A stretch of 64,000 bases of DNA, taken from assembly GCF_000203815.1 (NCBI RefSeq), contig NW_004457729.1, positions 2,108,674 through 2,172,673 on the forward strand, given 5' to 3'. The number at the start of each line of letters is the position of its first letter. Within the stretch, counting starts at the first letter, position 1. The DNA is from Cavenderia fasciculata. Lineage: Eukaryota > Evosea > Eumycetozoa > Acytosteliales > Cavenderiaceae. The notes beneath the pieces are model-generated. The model worked only from the letters and a program-made list of their open reading frames with translations. It did not search any database and had not been told where the DNA came from. Shown here one piece after another: positions 12,711-23,452 of this stretch. Position numbers and translations under genes: made by a program.

Positions 12711-13854
12711 TATTTATATGTATTTTTTTCTATTGATGCAATGACGCTTGATGATGATCAATGATCAACTTTAATTTCAACAATAGTTGATTGCTGATTA
12801 TTTAATTAATTCCTTATTGAACTAACTTGTCTGTCTGTCTCTGTCTGTCTGTCTATAGTGATTTATAAAATATCCTAAACAAGAATAAATTATGATAATT
12901 TAAAATTATTGCACGTACAAAAAAACAAACAAATAAACCAAAAAAACACAAACTACTACTACTACTAAAAATGATATAATTATGGTAATGGGTTGAAGGA
13001 ATGAATTACAATAAAGATTATCGATGATGATGATACCGATACTGTATTGATTTCGATGATGATGAATTATTGATAATTAAACAATTTTGATTATTATTTA
13101 TAACAATGAAAAAATAATTTTAGATAGTTATTTGATTATGTTTACTAGATTCCTCCCTACTTGTATTCCTTCTTCTTCTTCTTCTTCTTCTATTCTATTC
13201 TCTCTCTTTTATATCTCTTTTGTTATTCATAAATTAACTAAAATTCACTCACTATACCAGTTTTATATTGCTGTTGGTAGTAATTGTTTTTGTTGTTGTT
13301 GTTGTTGCTTGCTTCTATTGTTGTGGTGGTGATGATGGTGGGGTTAAGTGGATATACACCCACCCTTCACTAATTAATTATGATGAATCACCCTCCACCC
13401 ACAATTACAAATACACTTTTTTACCTATGCTCCTTCCATTGTATCACCACTCACCACTCCTCCTCCTCCTCTTATTCAACATTCCAATCCTTTTTTTTTA
13501 ACACACAGGGTTATACAGGAGGAGGTGTATGTATGTATATTATTCACATCTTGATTGCAATGATGGTGAGTGGTGTAGGTAAGGAGTGTTAACTATGAAA
13601 GGAAAGGAAAGTTGTCGATTCAATTCAATTATTGGTTGGTGTCTACATCAGTAAAGGTAAAAATACTTAATCAAGAGGTACCCTTGCAAAGTAAGTAAAA
13701 GTGGTTGATCTACCATTTGAACTTTTATTTTGAAATGAGGGAAATTGAGAAGGAAAAAATCCAAAGTTAATATATATTTTAATTTTAAAATTACTTGTTT
13801 AAACTTGATACCTACAGGTCACACTAAACCTGGGCCTATGTTCCGCTCATATTT
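12711..13854. other. Intergenic region with low-complexity tracts
   Basis: The Rac upstream side. It holds CTGT repeats near 12829-12855, ACT triplets near 12954, TTC/CTT triplets near 13167-13190 and TGT triplets near 13288-13310. Short open frames at 13087-13592 read only through these repeats and are not taken as genes. The last 150 bp lie directly beyond the Fanzor-like relic. Confidence 0.5.
13815..13832 (-). other. Hairpin just 3' of the Fanzor-like stop
   Basis: Reads CAGGT-8 nt-ACCTG on either strand, a perfect 5-bp stem 22 bp past the relic's stop codon. In TnpB/Fanzor systems the guide RNA lies at or past the nuclease 3' end, so this may be a trace of it. A 5-bp stem is weak evidence by itself. 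Confidence 0.25.
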
Positions 13855-14220
13855 TTACTGGCTTCGCCTTGTTGAATAACACCGGCTATCTTGTCTACCA
13901 ATGTTCAAGACATCAGCTGGTAAACGACGATAGGGCCAAGGGCGATAGCCACTGGTTAATGATAATATCCCTAGCAAAAGAATATTTTTTGCCACGCTCG
14001 TATCTCTATTGAAGAATTTATGGCATACCGGGCAGTATAGCCATTTCCATTGAGTAATAAACGGAACATCGCGACAAAGAGATCGGATCTGAGTTGCTCA
14101 AGAGACTTTGCATAACCATAGTCGTGGCACGAATCAGAGTTGTACAATTTTTAGACTTGATCCCATGCTCACCGGTGAAAATTATATTTTTGGCATTCTC
14201 TATCAGAAATACTATTATCA
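13855..14220 (-). pseudogene. Degraded Fanzor/TnpB-like (OMEGA nuclease) C-terminal fragment
   Basis: An 80-codon open segment (14097-13855) has the C-terminal signature of Fanzor1/TnpB RNA-guided nucleases: a zinc-finger knuckle YCPVCHKFF followed at once by NRDTSVAKNILLLG, the RuvC-III motif with its catalytic Asp, then SGYRPWPYRR, matching the family's G-x-RP-x-P ending. Immediately upstream, to about 14220, the sequence is similarly GC-rich but no frame stays open, so it looks decayed. The N-terminal RuvC-I/II parts are absent; the next gene begins at 14262. The patch stands out from its AT-rich surroundings. It could alternatively be a TnpB-type accessory gene of an IS607-like element. 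Call from motif recall only. Confidence 0.62.
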
Positions 14221-14261
14221 TTGTTGATTAGATTGATTGATTGAATTATTTGATTGATTAT

Positions 14262-15275
14262 TTATTCATATTCGTTGTCAATGCTGCTGGTTGGTTGGTT
14301 GGTTGGTTGAGTATTCAATACAAGATAATAAGATAAATCTTTATAATCCAATGAAAAAGAGTACTCTATTTGTAAAGGTAATCCAGTTGGTAGTGTAATG
14401 ATACATTGTATGGTTGGATTCTTTAATTGGATTGGATTGGAACTTGATGCAATATAATAGGTAGAGTTTGGTTCGACAAGTGTCGTAGGTTGAATTCGAA
14501 GTTCAAGTGTAGTTTCTGTTGAAAATGTTAGGAATCCAACCCCCATCAATGGAACACCGGTATTTGGAGATGATGACAGTTGGTCAAGTGAGAGGATAAC
14601 AGAACAATCACCATCAAATATAGTGTCACCTTGAATCGAAATGGATTGGTTGATTGTTACAATTGAATTGTTTGCTAAAAGTGATCCTAAAACAGATACA
14701 TTGTCAAGATTCAAGACACCAGACGAAACTATAATATCACCATCCAAAGTAGCTGCAGTAATAGATACATTGGAATTGGGTTGAGCCAAAAGTTTGGAAG
14801 TTGCAAATATACTACCGATATTAATATCCAATGCACTTGTTTCCATAATCGATGTGTTTCCACCAGTCATTATATTTCCATTGGATCCCATAGTCTTGAC
14901 AGTTACATATTGCAATATATCAAAATTTCCTGTTATCTTTATATCTTCAAATACTTGAAATTCGATTGGGTTAACATCATTGGTATCGAGATACAATCCA
15001 CCAACCATTATAACATCTTTGACAAATATGATTTGTGGACCAATAAAAAAAGGAGAGTTGGAGAAATCAATCACTGCAATGTCGTTTGGACCATTTGGGA
15101 CTGTCTCTCCAATCCACGCCAATGGATTATTAAAATCACATCCTTGTGTGCAATCGATTCCAGGTGCAAATCGTATTACCTTTTGTTGTATTACATTTAA
15201 ACTATTGCATCCTATAAGTGATAATAATAATATAGAATAGAAAGATAATATTTGATATATATTTATAATCTTCAT
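14262..15275 (-). CDS. Secreted/surface protein, dictyostelid-type, function unknown
   Basis: Intronless, 337 residues from the ATG at 15275, chosen because the next residues form a clean signal peptide (MKIINIYQILSFYSILLLSL). An upstream in-frame ATG near 15332 would bury that signal. The mature part has two early Cys (DCTQGCDF) followed by NPLAWIGETVPNGPNDIAVID, a pattern seen in extracellular dictyostelid and bacterial beta-rich surface proteins, then repeating hydrophobic/Asn-Gly strands suggestive of a beta-helix. No transmembrane or GPI tail is evident, so it may be secreted. A TNQPTNQPT-like tract lies near the C-terminus. Confidence 0.72.
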   Translation of the reverse strand: MKIINIYQILSFYSILLLSLIGCNSLNVIQQKVIRFAPGIDCTQGCDFNNPLAWIGETVPNGPNDIAVIDFSNSPFFIGPQIIFVKDVIMVGGLYLDTNDVNPIEFQVFEDIKITGNFDILQYVTVKTMGSNGNIMTGGNTSIMETSALDINIGSIFATSKLLAQPNSNVSITAATLDGDIIVSSGVLNLDNVSVLGSLLANNSIVTINQSISIQGDTIFDGDCSVILSLDQLSSSPNTGVPLMGVGFLTFSTETTLELRIQPTTLVEPNSTYYIASSSNPIQLKNPTIQCIITLPTGLPLQIEYSFSLDYKDLSYYLVLNTQPTNQPTSSIDNEYE

Positions 15276-15547
15276 GATTTTTTTGAAACAAATCAAATTA
15301 AAAGATAACAAACAAATGTGACACATCATCATTTAAATGGATCATTTCAAATATCTGATTCGATTTGTTTTGTCTCATAAATATCTAAATGATCTAAAGA
15401 ACCTTCTTATTCTTATTCTTCTTATTCTTTTTTGTATCTAGATATATGTATGTTTGGGAACACCACCATGTGAAACACCTTGAAACCAAAGATCATTAAA
15501 ATTAATCTATGCATTCTAAGTTGTTCTTTTGGGAAAAAACAAATTAA

Positions 15548-18316
15548 ATGAAGGTCAAAGAGTCGAGTGTTTGGTCATTTCATCTTGAAAGGATTGGTAT
15601 TTCGTTTCATATCTCGATGATGATGATGTCATCATCTACAACAACAGTGGCGACGACCGTGTATCATCACCATCTTCGTAGTCATCACTACATCAATAGA
15701 ATCGTTAAAAGAACATTCAATGACATTGTATCATCAACAAGTGCTGCTGTATCATCGACACATTTGATATCACCACCAATTATATCATCTCTGATTGATA
15801 AGAAAGAATTCTATGTAACCTATAGTCACGTCACTCGATCTCCTCCTCCTCCTCCTCCACCACCTCCTCTTGAAGAATCGAGTGGATCATTTACAACAAC
15901 TGTACTTTCAAAACTTGGTTTAAACAAGAAAAAACAACCTATTATACCATTCTCTTTACATGCACCTCCAATACATCACAAAGAGACAATAGAGTTTGAT
16001 AAACATGGTTTTAAATGGAAAGATGATTATCTATGGATGAATAATCCAATAGAGGCAGATGAACGAGTACAAGAATCGATACAACAAGAAAACGATTATG
16101 CAGACCTCTATGGTAAATCTGTCATCAAACATTTACAATCACAAATCAAACGTGAAAAGATGGATACAATCATCAATCTATCAAAACAAAAAGAAGAAGA
16201 TGTAGAAGGTTATCAATACATTTCAAACAAAGATTCTTATTTTAGAAAAAGATTAATTGATGGTCAATGTCATGTATGTAACTACTATAGTAGAGAAAGT
16301 AATCAATTACTAATATCTCTTTCCTTCTCTCTTTTAGGAATTATTTAAAAATGGAAAAGAAATGTTTGAATATTTAAAAATAACAGATTTGGTATCATTT
16401 AAATTTGCAGAGGATCAGAAACATTTTATGTATGGTGCAGATGTTGGTGAAGAGACTTATCATTGTTTTATTAAAGTACTCCAAGAAAATAATACTAGTA
16501 TAACATTGGATCACATACCAAACGTTGTCAGTATAGAGTGGGGAAAGAATAATGAAGTCTATTATACTGTTCCAGATCATCTCAAACGTCCTCATAAACT
16601 TTATAAAAGAATACTTGGTAGTAATCAACCAGATGAATTAATATTAGATGAACCAAATGATTCTTATTTTCTTGATTTGGTTAAATCAAAAGATGGTGTA
16701 TGTACAAGTAAAAAACAAAACCAAAAACAAATCAATCATAATGATCACTAATGTCTATTTTTCTATTTTTTAAAGAAATATATATTCTTTTGTTCAAATA
16801 GTAAAACTTCATCATGTGTATATTCTCTAAGATTAGATGATCCTGATCAAAGACCAAAAGTGTGTATAAAGAGAAAGGAAAATTTGGAGTATTATGTAGA
16901 ACATAATGGTGATTCATTTATTATATTTGCAAATATAGATAAAAAGGATCTTTCTATATTTGTTGCAAAGGATACATTGGAGAATGGTTCAATTGAGGAT
17001 TTGGAACCACTTGTACCTACAGATGACAATATAAATATAAGAGATGTCGATGTATTTGATAACAAGTTGGTGCTTTGTGAATTACACAACTCGTCACCAA
17101 GAATTCGAATTATATCAAAGAATGTACAAACTGGTAGATTCGATGCTGCATTATCAAAGAGTATCGATTTCCCAAAAACTTCAACACTTGCATTGGGTAT
17201 CAATCAAGGTTTCAGTAGAAAAACAATACGTGCCTATTGTTGTGAACCGCTAATCCCTTCAAGTGCCTATGATATCGATATTTACACTTATGATACCACA
17301 GTTCATACACCTCCATCTATTCATGGACCATTGGCATTATTACCTTCAGATTATACATGTCAAAAGGTGTTTGTTCAATCAAAACATGATCCATCAATTC
17401 AAATACCATTATCAATTATTCATCATCGTGATATTAAATTAAATTCTTTGTATGAAACATAAAAAAAAACCAAATATTATAATATTATATTATAGTCTAA
17501 CTCTTCTTCTTTTTATTTTATTACTTTAGGAATCCAACATTAATTAAAGGATATGGAGCATATGGTACAATACTTGATACAGGATACGATGAATCAGATT
17601 TACCATTATTAAAAAGAGGATGGGTGATTGCAATGGCACATGTTCGTGGTGGAGGAGAGATGGGAAGAAATTGGTATGTCTCTGGAAAAAAGGAAATGAA
17701 AAAGAATAGTATTTTGGATTTTGTAGATTGTGCAGAATATCTTTGTTCTAGTGGATATACAAGTAATAACAAGTTGGTAGCACATGGTAGTAGTGCAGGT
17801 GGTGTATTAATGGGTAATATGGCACTTTCCTATGGCCATCTATTTAATGCCATTGTAGCAAAAGTACCATTTGTCGATATCCTAACAACCATGATGGATG
17901 AAAGTCTTCCACTTACCATTCACGAGTATGGTGAATGGGGTAATCCATCAACCGACAAACAAACTTTCAATACTATTTTATCATATGATCCATATTTTCT
18001 TATTGACAAGAAGAATAAGAATATTCAACTACCAAATATTCTTGTAACAGCATCTTTATCAGATATTAGAGTACCATTTTGGCAACCAATGAGATGGGTA
18101 GCAAAATTAAGAGAATCACTTTTACTCCAAAATAATAATGCAGAACAAAGAAACCCAAATATGGACTGCTATAGCAGTAGTAAACAATCAAAACAACCAA
18201 TAATATTATTAAAAATAGAAGATTGTGGACATTTTGGACCAAAAGGACATGAAGATCATATGGATGCAATGTCATTTGAAACAGCATTTATGATTAAATC
18301 TGTAAGTGACAAATAA
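15548..18316 (+). CDS. Oligopeptidase B-like serine peptidase (S9A prolyl oligopeptidase family)
   Basis: Cleaves short peptides, typically after basic residues in this subfamily. Exons 15548-16273, 16338-16697, 16776-17449, 17530-18316 give about 848 residues. The acceptor at 16775 was preferred to the TAG at 16801 because only it keeps the frame and restores the family stretch SKDGKYIFFCSNSKTSS. The catalytic half shows AHVRGGGEMGRNWY, the nucleophile motif GSSAGG (Ser near 17790), EWGNP, the Asp in SLSDIRVPFWQP and the His in CGHFGPKG. The first about 120 residues are Ser/Thr/His-rich with a 9-Pro run and may hold an organelle-targeting or disordered leader. Family length is about 700-750, so the leader accounts for the excess. 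Confidence 0.92.
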
Positions 18317-18578
18317 ATACAATTAATCTTACGAATATTGTTTTGAGAAAAAAAGAAGCCTATAATATTTTTTAATTTATAAATTGTTTTGTTTGTAATA
18401 ATTAATGATTGTTTGATATTTAATTTTAATTAATACCAACAAATAATTTTCATCTGTTGTTCGGACAGGACCAGATAAAAATAAATACTTCTATATTATT
18501 TAATTATTGATTATATTATTACAAAGATGTTGTTGGATTGTTTGACCCAGTGAAAAGATATATATCACTGTTGTTTGT

Positions 18579-19673
18579 TTAGTTTTGCAACCATGGAAGA
18601 GTGTAAAGGGTAAAGTAGTTCTTGCAAGCGTTACCATTGTAGTCACCGTGCTTACAGTCGGTAGAGTAGAAATGGAGACGACCAGCTTCATCGAGGGCAC
18701 GGAGACCAATGAAATCTTGGAGATAGAGTTGGGATTCTTGCAATGGGACGATGGTGGATTGGGTGTTGTTGGCATAGAAACCAAACCATCCAGATTCCTT
18801 TGGAACGATGGTCTTGTCAACAGTGCTGTAAGAGAGGACAAAAGCATTCAAACTAGAGAGGTTGTCAGCATAAGTTTGGTTCTTTTGGTCACGTTCGTTG
18901 TTAATATCGGCCAAGAAAGCGGAACGAGAGAGATACTTTTCGAGGTGATATGGATCCTTCCAGTATTGAGCAGAGGAGATGTGGTGTTGAGCCCATTTTT
19001 CATATGGGACAGATCCCAAGATTCTATCCAACCATTTGATATTGATAAAGGGGGTTCCGAATTGACCCATTTGGGGGCCAGCCCACGATACGTAGTTGTG
19101 GACTGGTGGGTTGTTGACACGTTGAATGTAACCTCTGGTGACAAGACTGCCTTGGGAGAAACCAATAGCATTGAAACCGTTGGCCAATTGTGGATCAGAA
19201 GTGACAACCTTGGTGTATGCTTCGACTTGTTCGTCCATGGTCATAAAAATAGAGTCCAACTTTCCATTACCAATTTCAACATTGACTACATAGATTCCTG
19301 GTAAAGCTTGTTGAATCCATTCCTTTACAAGGTTCATGTCTTTTGCTCCAGAGTTAACTCCATGCCTAAGGGAAAAATGAAAAATAAAATGGTGAGATTC
19401 ATGAAAAAATATCCAGCATTACAAAAAATTCTCGAGAGTTTCGTCTTGATCATATGATTGATTGTGTGATAGATAGATATTTCTTTTAACGATTCTCTTT
19501 CTTTCTTTTTGTGTGGTATATCTATCCATTATATCTATATAGATGATCCAAAGACTACTACTATGTGTGTTCTCTCTAAATTATTATCCTTACATTAAAA
19601 CAACTGGTTTATATTGAGCTGCAACGGCAGCAATAACCATAGCGATTATTAAAAGAATATTGGTAAATCTCAT
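18579..19673 (-). CDS. ppt1: Palmitoyl-protein thioesterase 1 (lysosomal)
   Basis: Removes palmitate from S-acylated proteins in lysosomes. Two exons, 19673-19594 and 19365-18579, joined as PVVLM/HGVNSGAKDMN, 288 residues versus 306 in human. An N-terminal signal peptide (MRFTNILLIIAMVIAAVAA) precedes the PVVL strand. The nucleophile elbow is IGFSQGSLVTRGY (Ser in GFSQG), followed by YVSWAGPQMGQFG. The Asp region is STVDKTIVPKESGWF and the His is in GRLHFYSTDCKHGDY. These match PPT1 closely. Convergent with the upstream oligopeptidase gene, about 260 bp apart. The second exon is rich in C-ending codons. Confidence 0.95.
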
Positions 19674-20671
19674 TTCCTTTCTTTTTTGTATATATCTATA
19701 TTATTCTCTATCTCTTTTATATATATATTAAAAATGATCAAATAAAACAACTGAAGCCTGCTAAATACAAATTTGTTTTTGGGGGGATGAACAACAAGGA
19801 AAATTCAAACACAACCTTAAAAGGAGGTGTAAATCTCAACACGTAGTGCCCGCAAACGGCTGGATAAAATTATTAAATAAAAAAAAATGTTTTACCCTCT
19901 CGCTTTTCCACCCTTGCCCCAAATCAGCGATTTTTTCACGTGATCAGAATCTTCCCCAACTGTTTGCGCCCTCCACTGGACAAGGGGCACCCCTACCCAG
20001 GTAGTAGGGGCTATTTTAGTTTTTTTTAAAAACAAGTTTCGAAAATTCGATTGTCGCTTCTTTTGGTGACAAAAATTCGTTGTGATCAAAACTTTTCGAT
20101 GGAGTATTAAATCTATATTGATTTTAATTTTTTGGGTTCCGTGGTTCCCGAACAAAAGATTTTTGAGCGCGCCAACCTTACAACTGATCGGTGGGGCTGA
20201 GCCCTCTGTCTATGGCGCCACTGTGGTATTTGCACCTTAATCTTTCTTGTTATATTTCTCAATCGATATTCGAAAGTTTTATTGATTTGATGTCTTTTGG
20301 TCCTTTGAATTATAATTATAATTTATCCTTGATTTAAGGAATTGTTGTTTGGAGTATGGGAGGAGGGGGGGGGGGGGGGGGTTTGATTATTGGTGTTGAT
20401 GAAATCCTATACCTTGATAGTATTCCAACATATCCAAGATCAATATATTTTTGATTTTAAAATGTTATTATTATTATTATTATTATTTTGAGTTATTATG
20501 ATTATTAATTAATTGGCTGAATGGTGGGATGTAGGCCTAAAAATTGTAACCATTAATGTGAATGAGGGGAAGGGAGTTATATTATTCGATTATTATTATT
20601 GTTTTTTGAAATAAATAAAAAGGTGGAGTGTTTTGTTATTGTTACATTATTATTAATTAATTAATTAATAT
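19674..20671. other. Intergenic region containing a GC-richer island of unknown origin
   Basis: From about 19790 to 20240 base composition is well above the surrounding intergenic DNA and contains short inverted similarities: CGCAAACGGCTGG near 19850 and its imperfect complement near 19955, and GGGCTGAGCCC near 20190. A minus-strand frame over 20155-19892 lacks an ATG start and any recognisable motif. Possibly the remains of a mobile element; no family could be named. Beyond it come the poly-G run, an ATT repeat near 20466-20488 and AT-rich DNA. Confidence 0.4.
20365..20381 (+). repeat. Homopolymer run of 17 G
   Basis: A G17 tract preceded by GGGAGGA. Homopolymers in this window are otherwise A or T. 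It has four or more G-runs and could form a quadruplex. Confidence 0.8.
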
Positions 20672-22760
20672 TTATACTATTATTAAAGTTATCAATGCAA
20701 TGGTGGTTGAAATAAAATATACAAAGTGGTTGTTGGGATTGTGATTCCTCGAGGAATCACTTTTATATTGATCAGCACCCATTGGAATTGGAAGGTTGGG
20801 ATTGATCCATCTATGAGCTGCAGTGACGACCGAACATTCGTATTCTGGTAGATCTGGAAGAGGTCTAAAGAAACAGTTACGATCTGAAACCAAAAATGTG
20901 TCTATTCCATCGAGTGAAAGAACCGTTTTGATTTGTTCATTTTGGTAGCCAGAGTCTGGAGCTTTACCCATAAAGTTGTTTGTAATTGGTGTATAAAACA
21001 TATCTTGGAATGGAATACCTCTAATCTTTACGTATTGACAATACTCTGACAATTGATCGTAATAGCTTTGACAAAGTACAACAGGTTTTCCAAGATATGG
21101 ATTTTTCTTATTTTTACCATAGCCCCCATAACCTCTTTTATGTCGTTTTAAATAATTTACATTACCATTTCCGTTACCGTTACCATTATGATTACCATTA
21201 TTATTATGTTTTGATGAATTTTTATACTTCTCATAGGCTTCATGATATAGGCCAGATTCGTTGAGATAGATATAAAATAGTGGTGGAATGGTAGAGTTGA
21301 ATATAAATGGCTTTTCGGGTATAAATGGTCGACCAAGTATCGATTTATGATCGACGCTACATCTTATACATTGAAGAGAGTAGAGATGTTCGACACATGT
21401 TTGATAGGCTTGTCTATTGTCCACTACATTAAAGTCTTGGAATGGAGCTGTCAAATCTGGTGTCGATCCATTCAACTCTACAGTCTTGTAGGTGTAATTG
21501 GATATCTTTCGATCAAAACAATCAACAAACATTCCATCCACTTGATTATAAACAACGCTATCCCTATCTGGGAAGTTGATTTTATCTTGTGCCGTACAAC
21601 AACTTAATTCATTTGAATCATCTTGTTGAAGGAATGAACATTGATTTGGCATATATCTCTATAAGAATATAAGAAAATAGTTATTAATAATTGTGTGGGA
21701 CCAACAATTGAAAGATTTGTGAATTTACCTTTGTTGGTTTAATAAATTCATTTGGTACATTATAACATTTCATTGGCTCATTATTATTATCCCATTCTTC
21801 ATTCTCTTTACTATCACTATCAGAGTCACTTGCATCAGATGAATCAAATGATGAAGATGAGGACGTTGGTTCAATTGGTCCATTATTTGATGTAGTAACT
21901 GACGATGTAGTTACTGACGATGAAGATGAAGATGAAGTTGGGGATGAAGATGAAGATGAAGATGATCCATCTGGTGGAACAGGAACTGGTGTCTGTCCTG
22001 TTGAGGCAGAGGTGACAGAGGAAGTAGAGGAAGTAGATGCTGGTCCAGTAGTAGATGAAGTAGAGGAAGAAGATGGCGATCCCGTTCCTTCTCCATTGGG
22101 TGATGAACTAGTTGAAGATGATGACGCTCCATTATTGGTTGTAATACTATATGTAGTTGTAATACTAACCGTTGTGATTGGTTTTGGTTTATCTCCATTA
22201 TTATCATCACCGTTATTATTGTTTCCATTGTCATTTCCATTATTATCATTTCCATTATCATTTCCATTATGGTTTCCATTTCCATTATGGTTACCGTTTC
22301 CGTTATTATTGTTTCCATTATCATGATTATTATTTCCATTATTGTCGTTATTGTTATTATTGTTATTTCCGTTATCGTTATTTCCGTTATTGTTGTTATT
22401 TCCGTTATTATTATTGTTATTGTTATTGTTATTGTTATTGTTATTGTTATTGTTATTATTATTTCCGTTAATATTGTTGTTATTATTATTATTATTATTG
22501 TTGTTATTATTATTGTTACCACCATGTTTACGAGTATCATTACTATTATCAGATAACGATGACGATGATGTTGATGGTATTATAGAAGTATAGTTGTCTC
22601 TCTTTATATTGTTATCATCGTTGGTGGTAGTAGTATTGGTGGTGGTAGTAGTATTGTTGATGCAACTCATCGTTGAAACAAACAGCAACAACACCGTTAT
22701 AAAGAGTAGAATTGTAGACATTTTGAGATGATGATTGTGCTGATGAGAGAACAATGACAT
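20672..22760 (-). CDS. GPI-anchored Cys-rich surface protein with long Asn/Ser spacer
   Basis: Two exons, 22760-21729 and 21658-20672, about 670 residues. Signal peptide from the second Met at about 22721 (MSTILLFITVLLLFVSTMSC) or with a short extension from 22760. Then a spacer of about 270 residues: Asn-rich with NG/NH/ND variants, followed by Ser/Thr/Pro mucin-like sequence. The second exon is Cys-rich: CSFLQQDDSNELSCCTAQD, then C-x11-C-x2-C (CVEHLYSLQCIRC), faintly like the folate-receptor Cys-rich fold. The C-terminus is a hydrophobic stretch (YFISTTIALITLIIV) ending the protein, as in a GPI-attachment signal. The function is not recognised; the folate-receptor likeness is only a hint. 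Confidence 0.78.
22218..22520 (-). repeat. Asn-codon tract (imperfect trinucleotide repeat) inside the CDS
   Basis: About 300 bp of AAT/AAC codons broken by GGT/GGA, GAT and CAT. Frames on the other strand over the same span read only Leu/Ile/Val repeats and are not genes. Confidence 0.85.
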
Positions 22761-23452
22761 TCTCTCACTTGCAAACTATAGTTCTCTATAAACTCTTTGT
22801 GTTTTCTATTTATCTACAGATGTTGATTTGATCAAAAAAGAGATAAAAAGAAGAAAGACTGAATATATTTGAATAGAACTGATCAGTTGAACAAACTAGC
22901 TAGCTGCTGACCACCTGTTGTTGTTGATTGATTAATTAATATTACAGCGATGTAGGGAGATGGTTGGTTGATGTATAAATATAAATATAAATATATAACT
23001 CTGTCTCTAACCTCTAACCTTCTATCTCTCTATTTGTATCTTTATGGTGGGGTATACTGATACTAGACGAGGGTGTCTCTCTCTATGGTGTGTGTGTGTG
23101 ACGATCTCAACAAAGGGGTTGATGATCTTAACAAAGACAAATAAGAGAGCTTGTTTTTTAAACACTCTGTGAGAGAGTTGTTGTTTTGGTGTTGTGTGTG
23201 TTTGGTGTATGGATGTCCAAAAACGGAATGGATCAAGTTGAATTGTTGTTACAACCCACGACGATGCGTTGGTTGATGGAGAAAAATCTTTTTTTTCGAT
23301 AATAGATTTTTAAATAGCTCATAAATAAATTTCGGCATTGATTGATAAAAACAAAAGAAATCGACAAAAGTGTAGAGGGAGGGACGTATATGTAACTGGC
23401 TAAACAGATATACAAGATGGATGGATGGAGGTATTGATTAATCAATCAACCC
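22761..23452. other. Intergenic region, nothing recognised
   Basis: Upstream of the GPI-protein gene and downstream of PSMG1. It holds a short TG repeat near 23089-23100 and AT-rich DNA. No convincing reading frame or RNA gene. Confidence 0.5.

Noticed and set aside
13087-13592. Three overlapping plus-strand frames
   Set aside because: Low-complexity Ser/Cys/Leu/His readings of triplet repeats.
16776-16801. TAG acceptor at 16801 for the third oligopeptidase exon
   Set aside because: It breaks the frame; the acceptor at 16775 keeps the frame and restores a conserved family segment.
19892-20155. Minus-strand frame of 87 codons in the GC-richer island
   Set aside because: No ATG start, no recognisable motif and no splice context; kept only as an unexplained island.
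22012-22593. Several overlapping plus-strand open frames
   Set aside because: They are the reverse reading of the Asn-codon and Ser-codon tracts of the GPI-protein gene and have only Leu/Ile/Val or Asp/Glu repeats.
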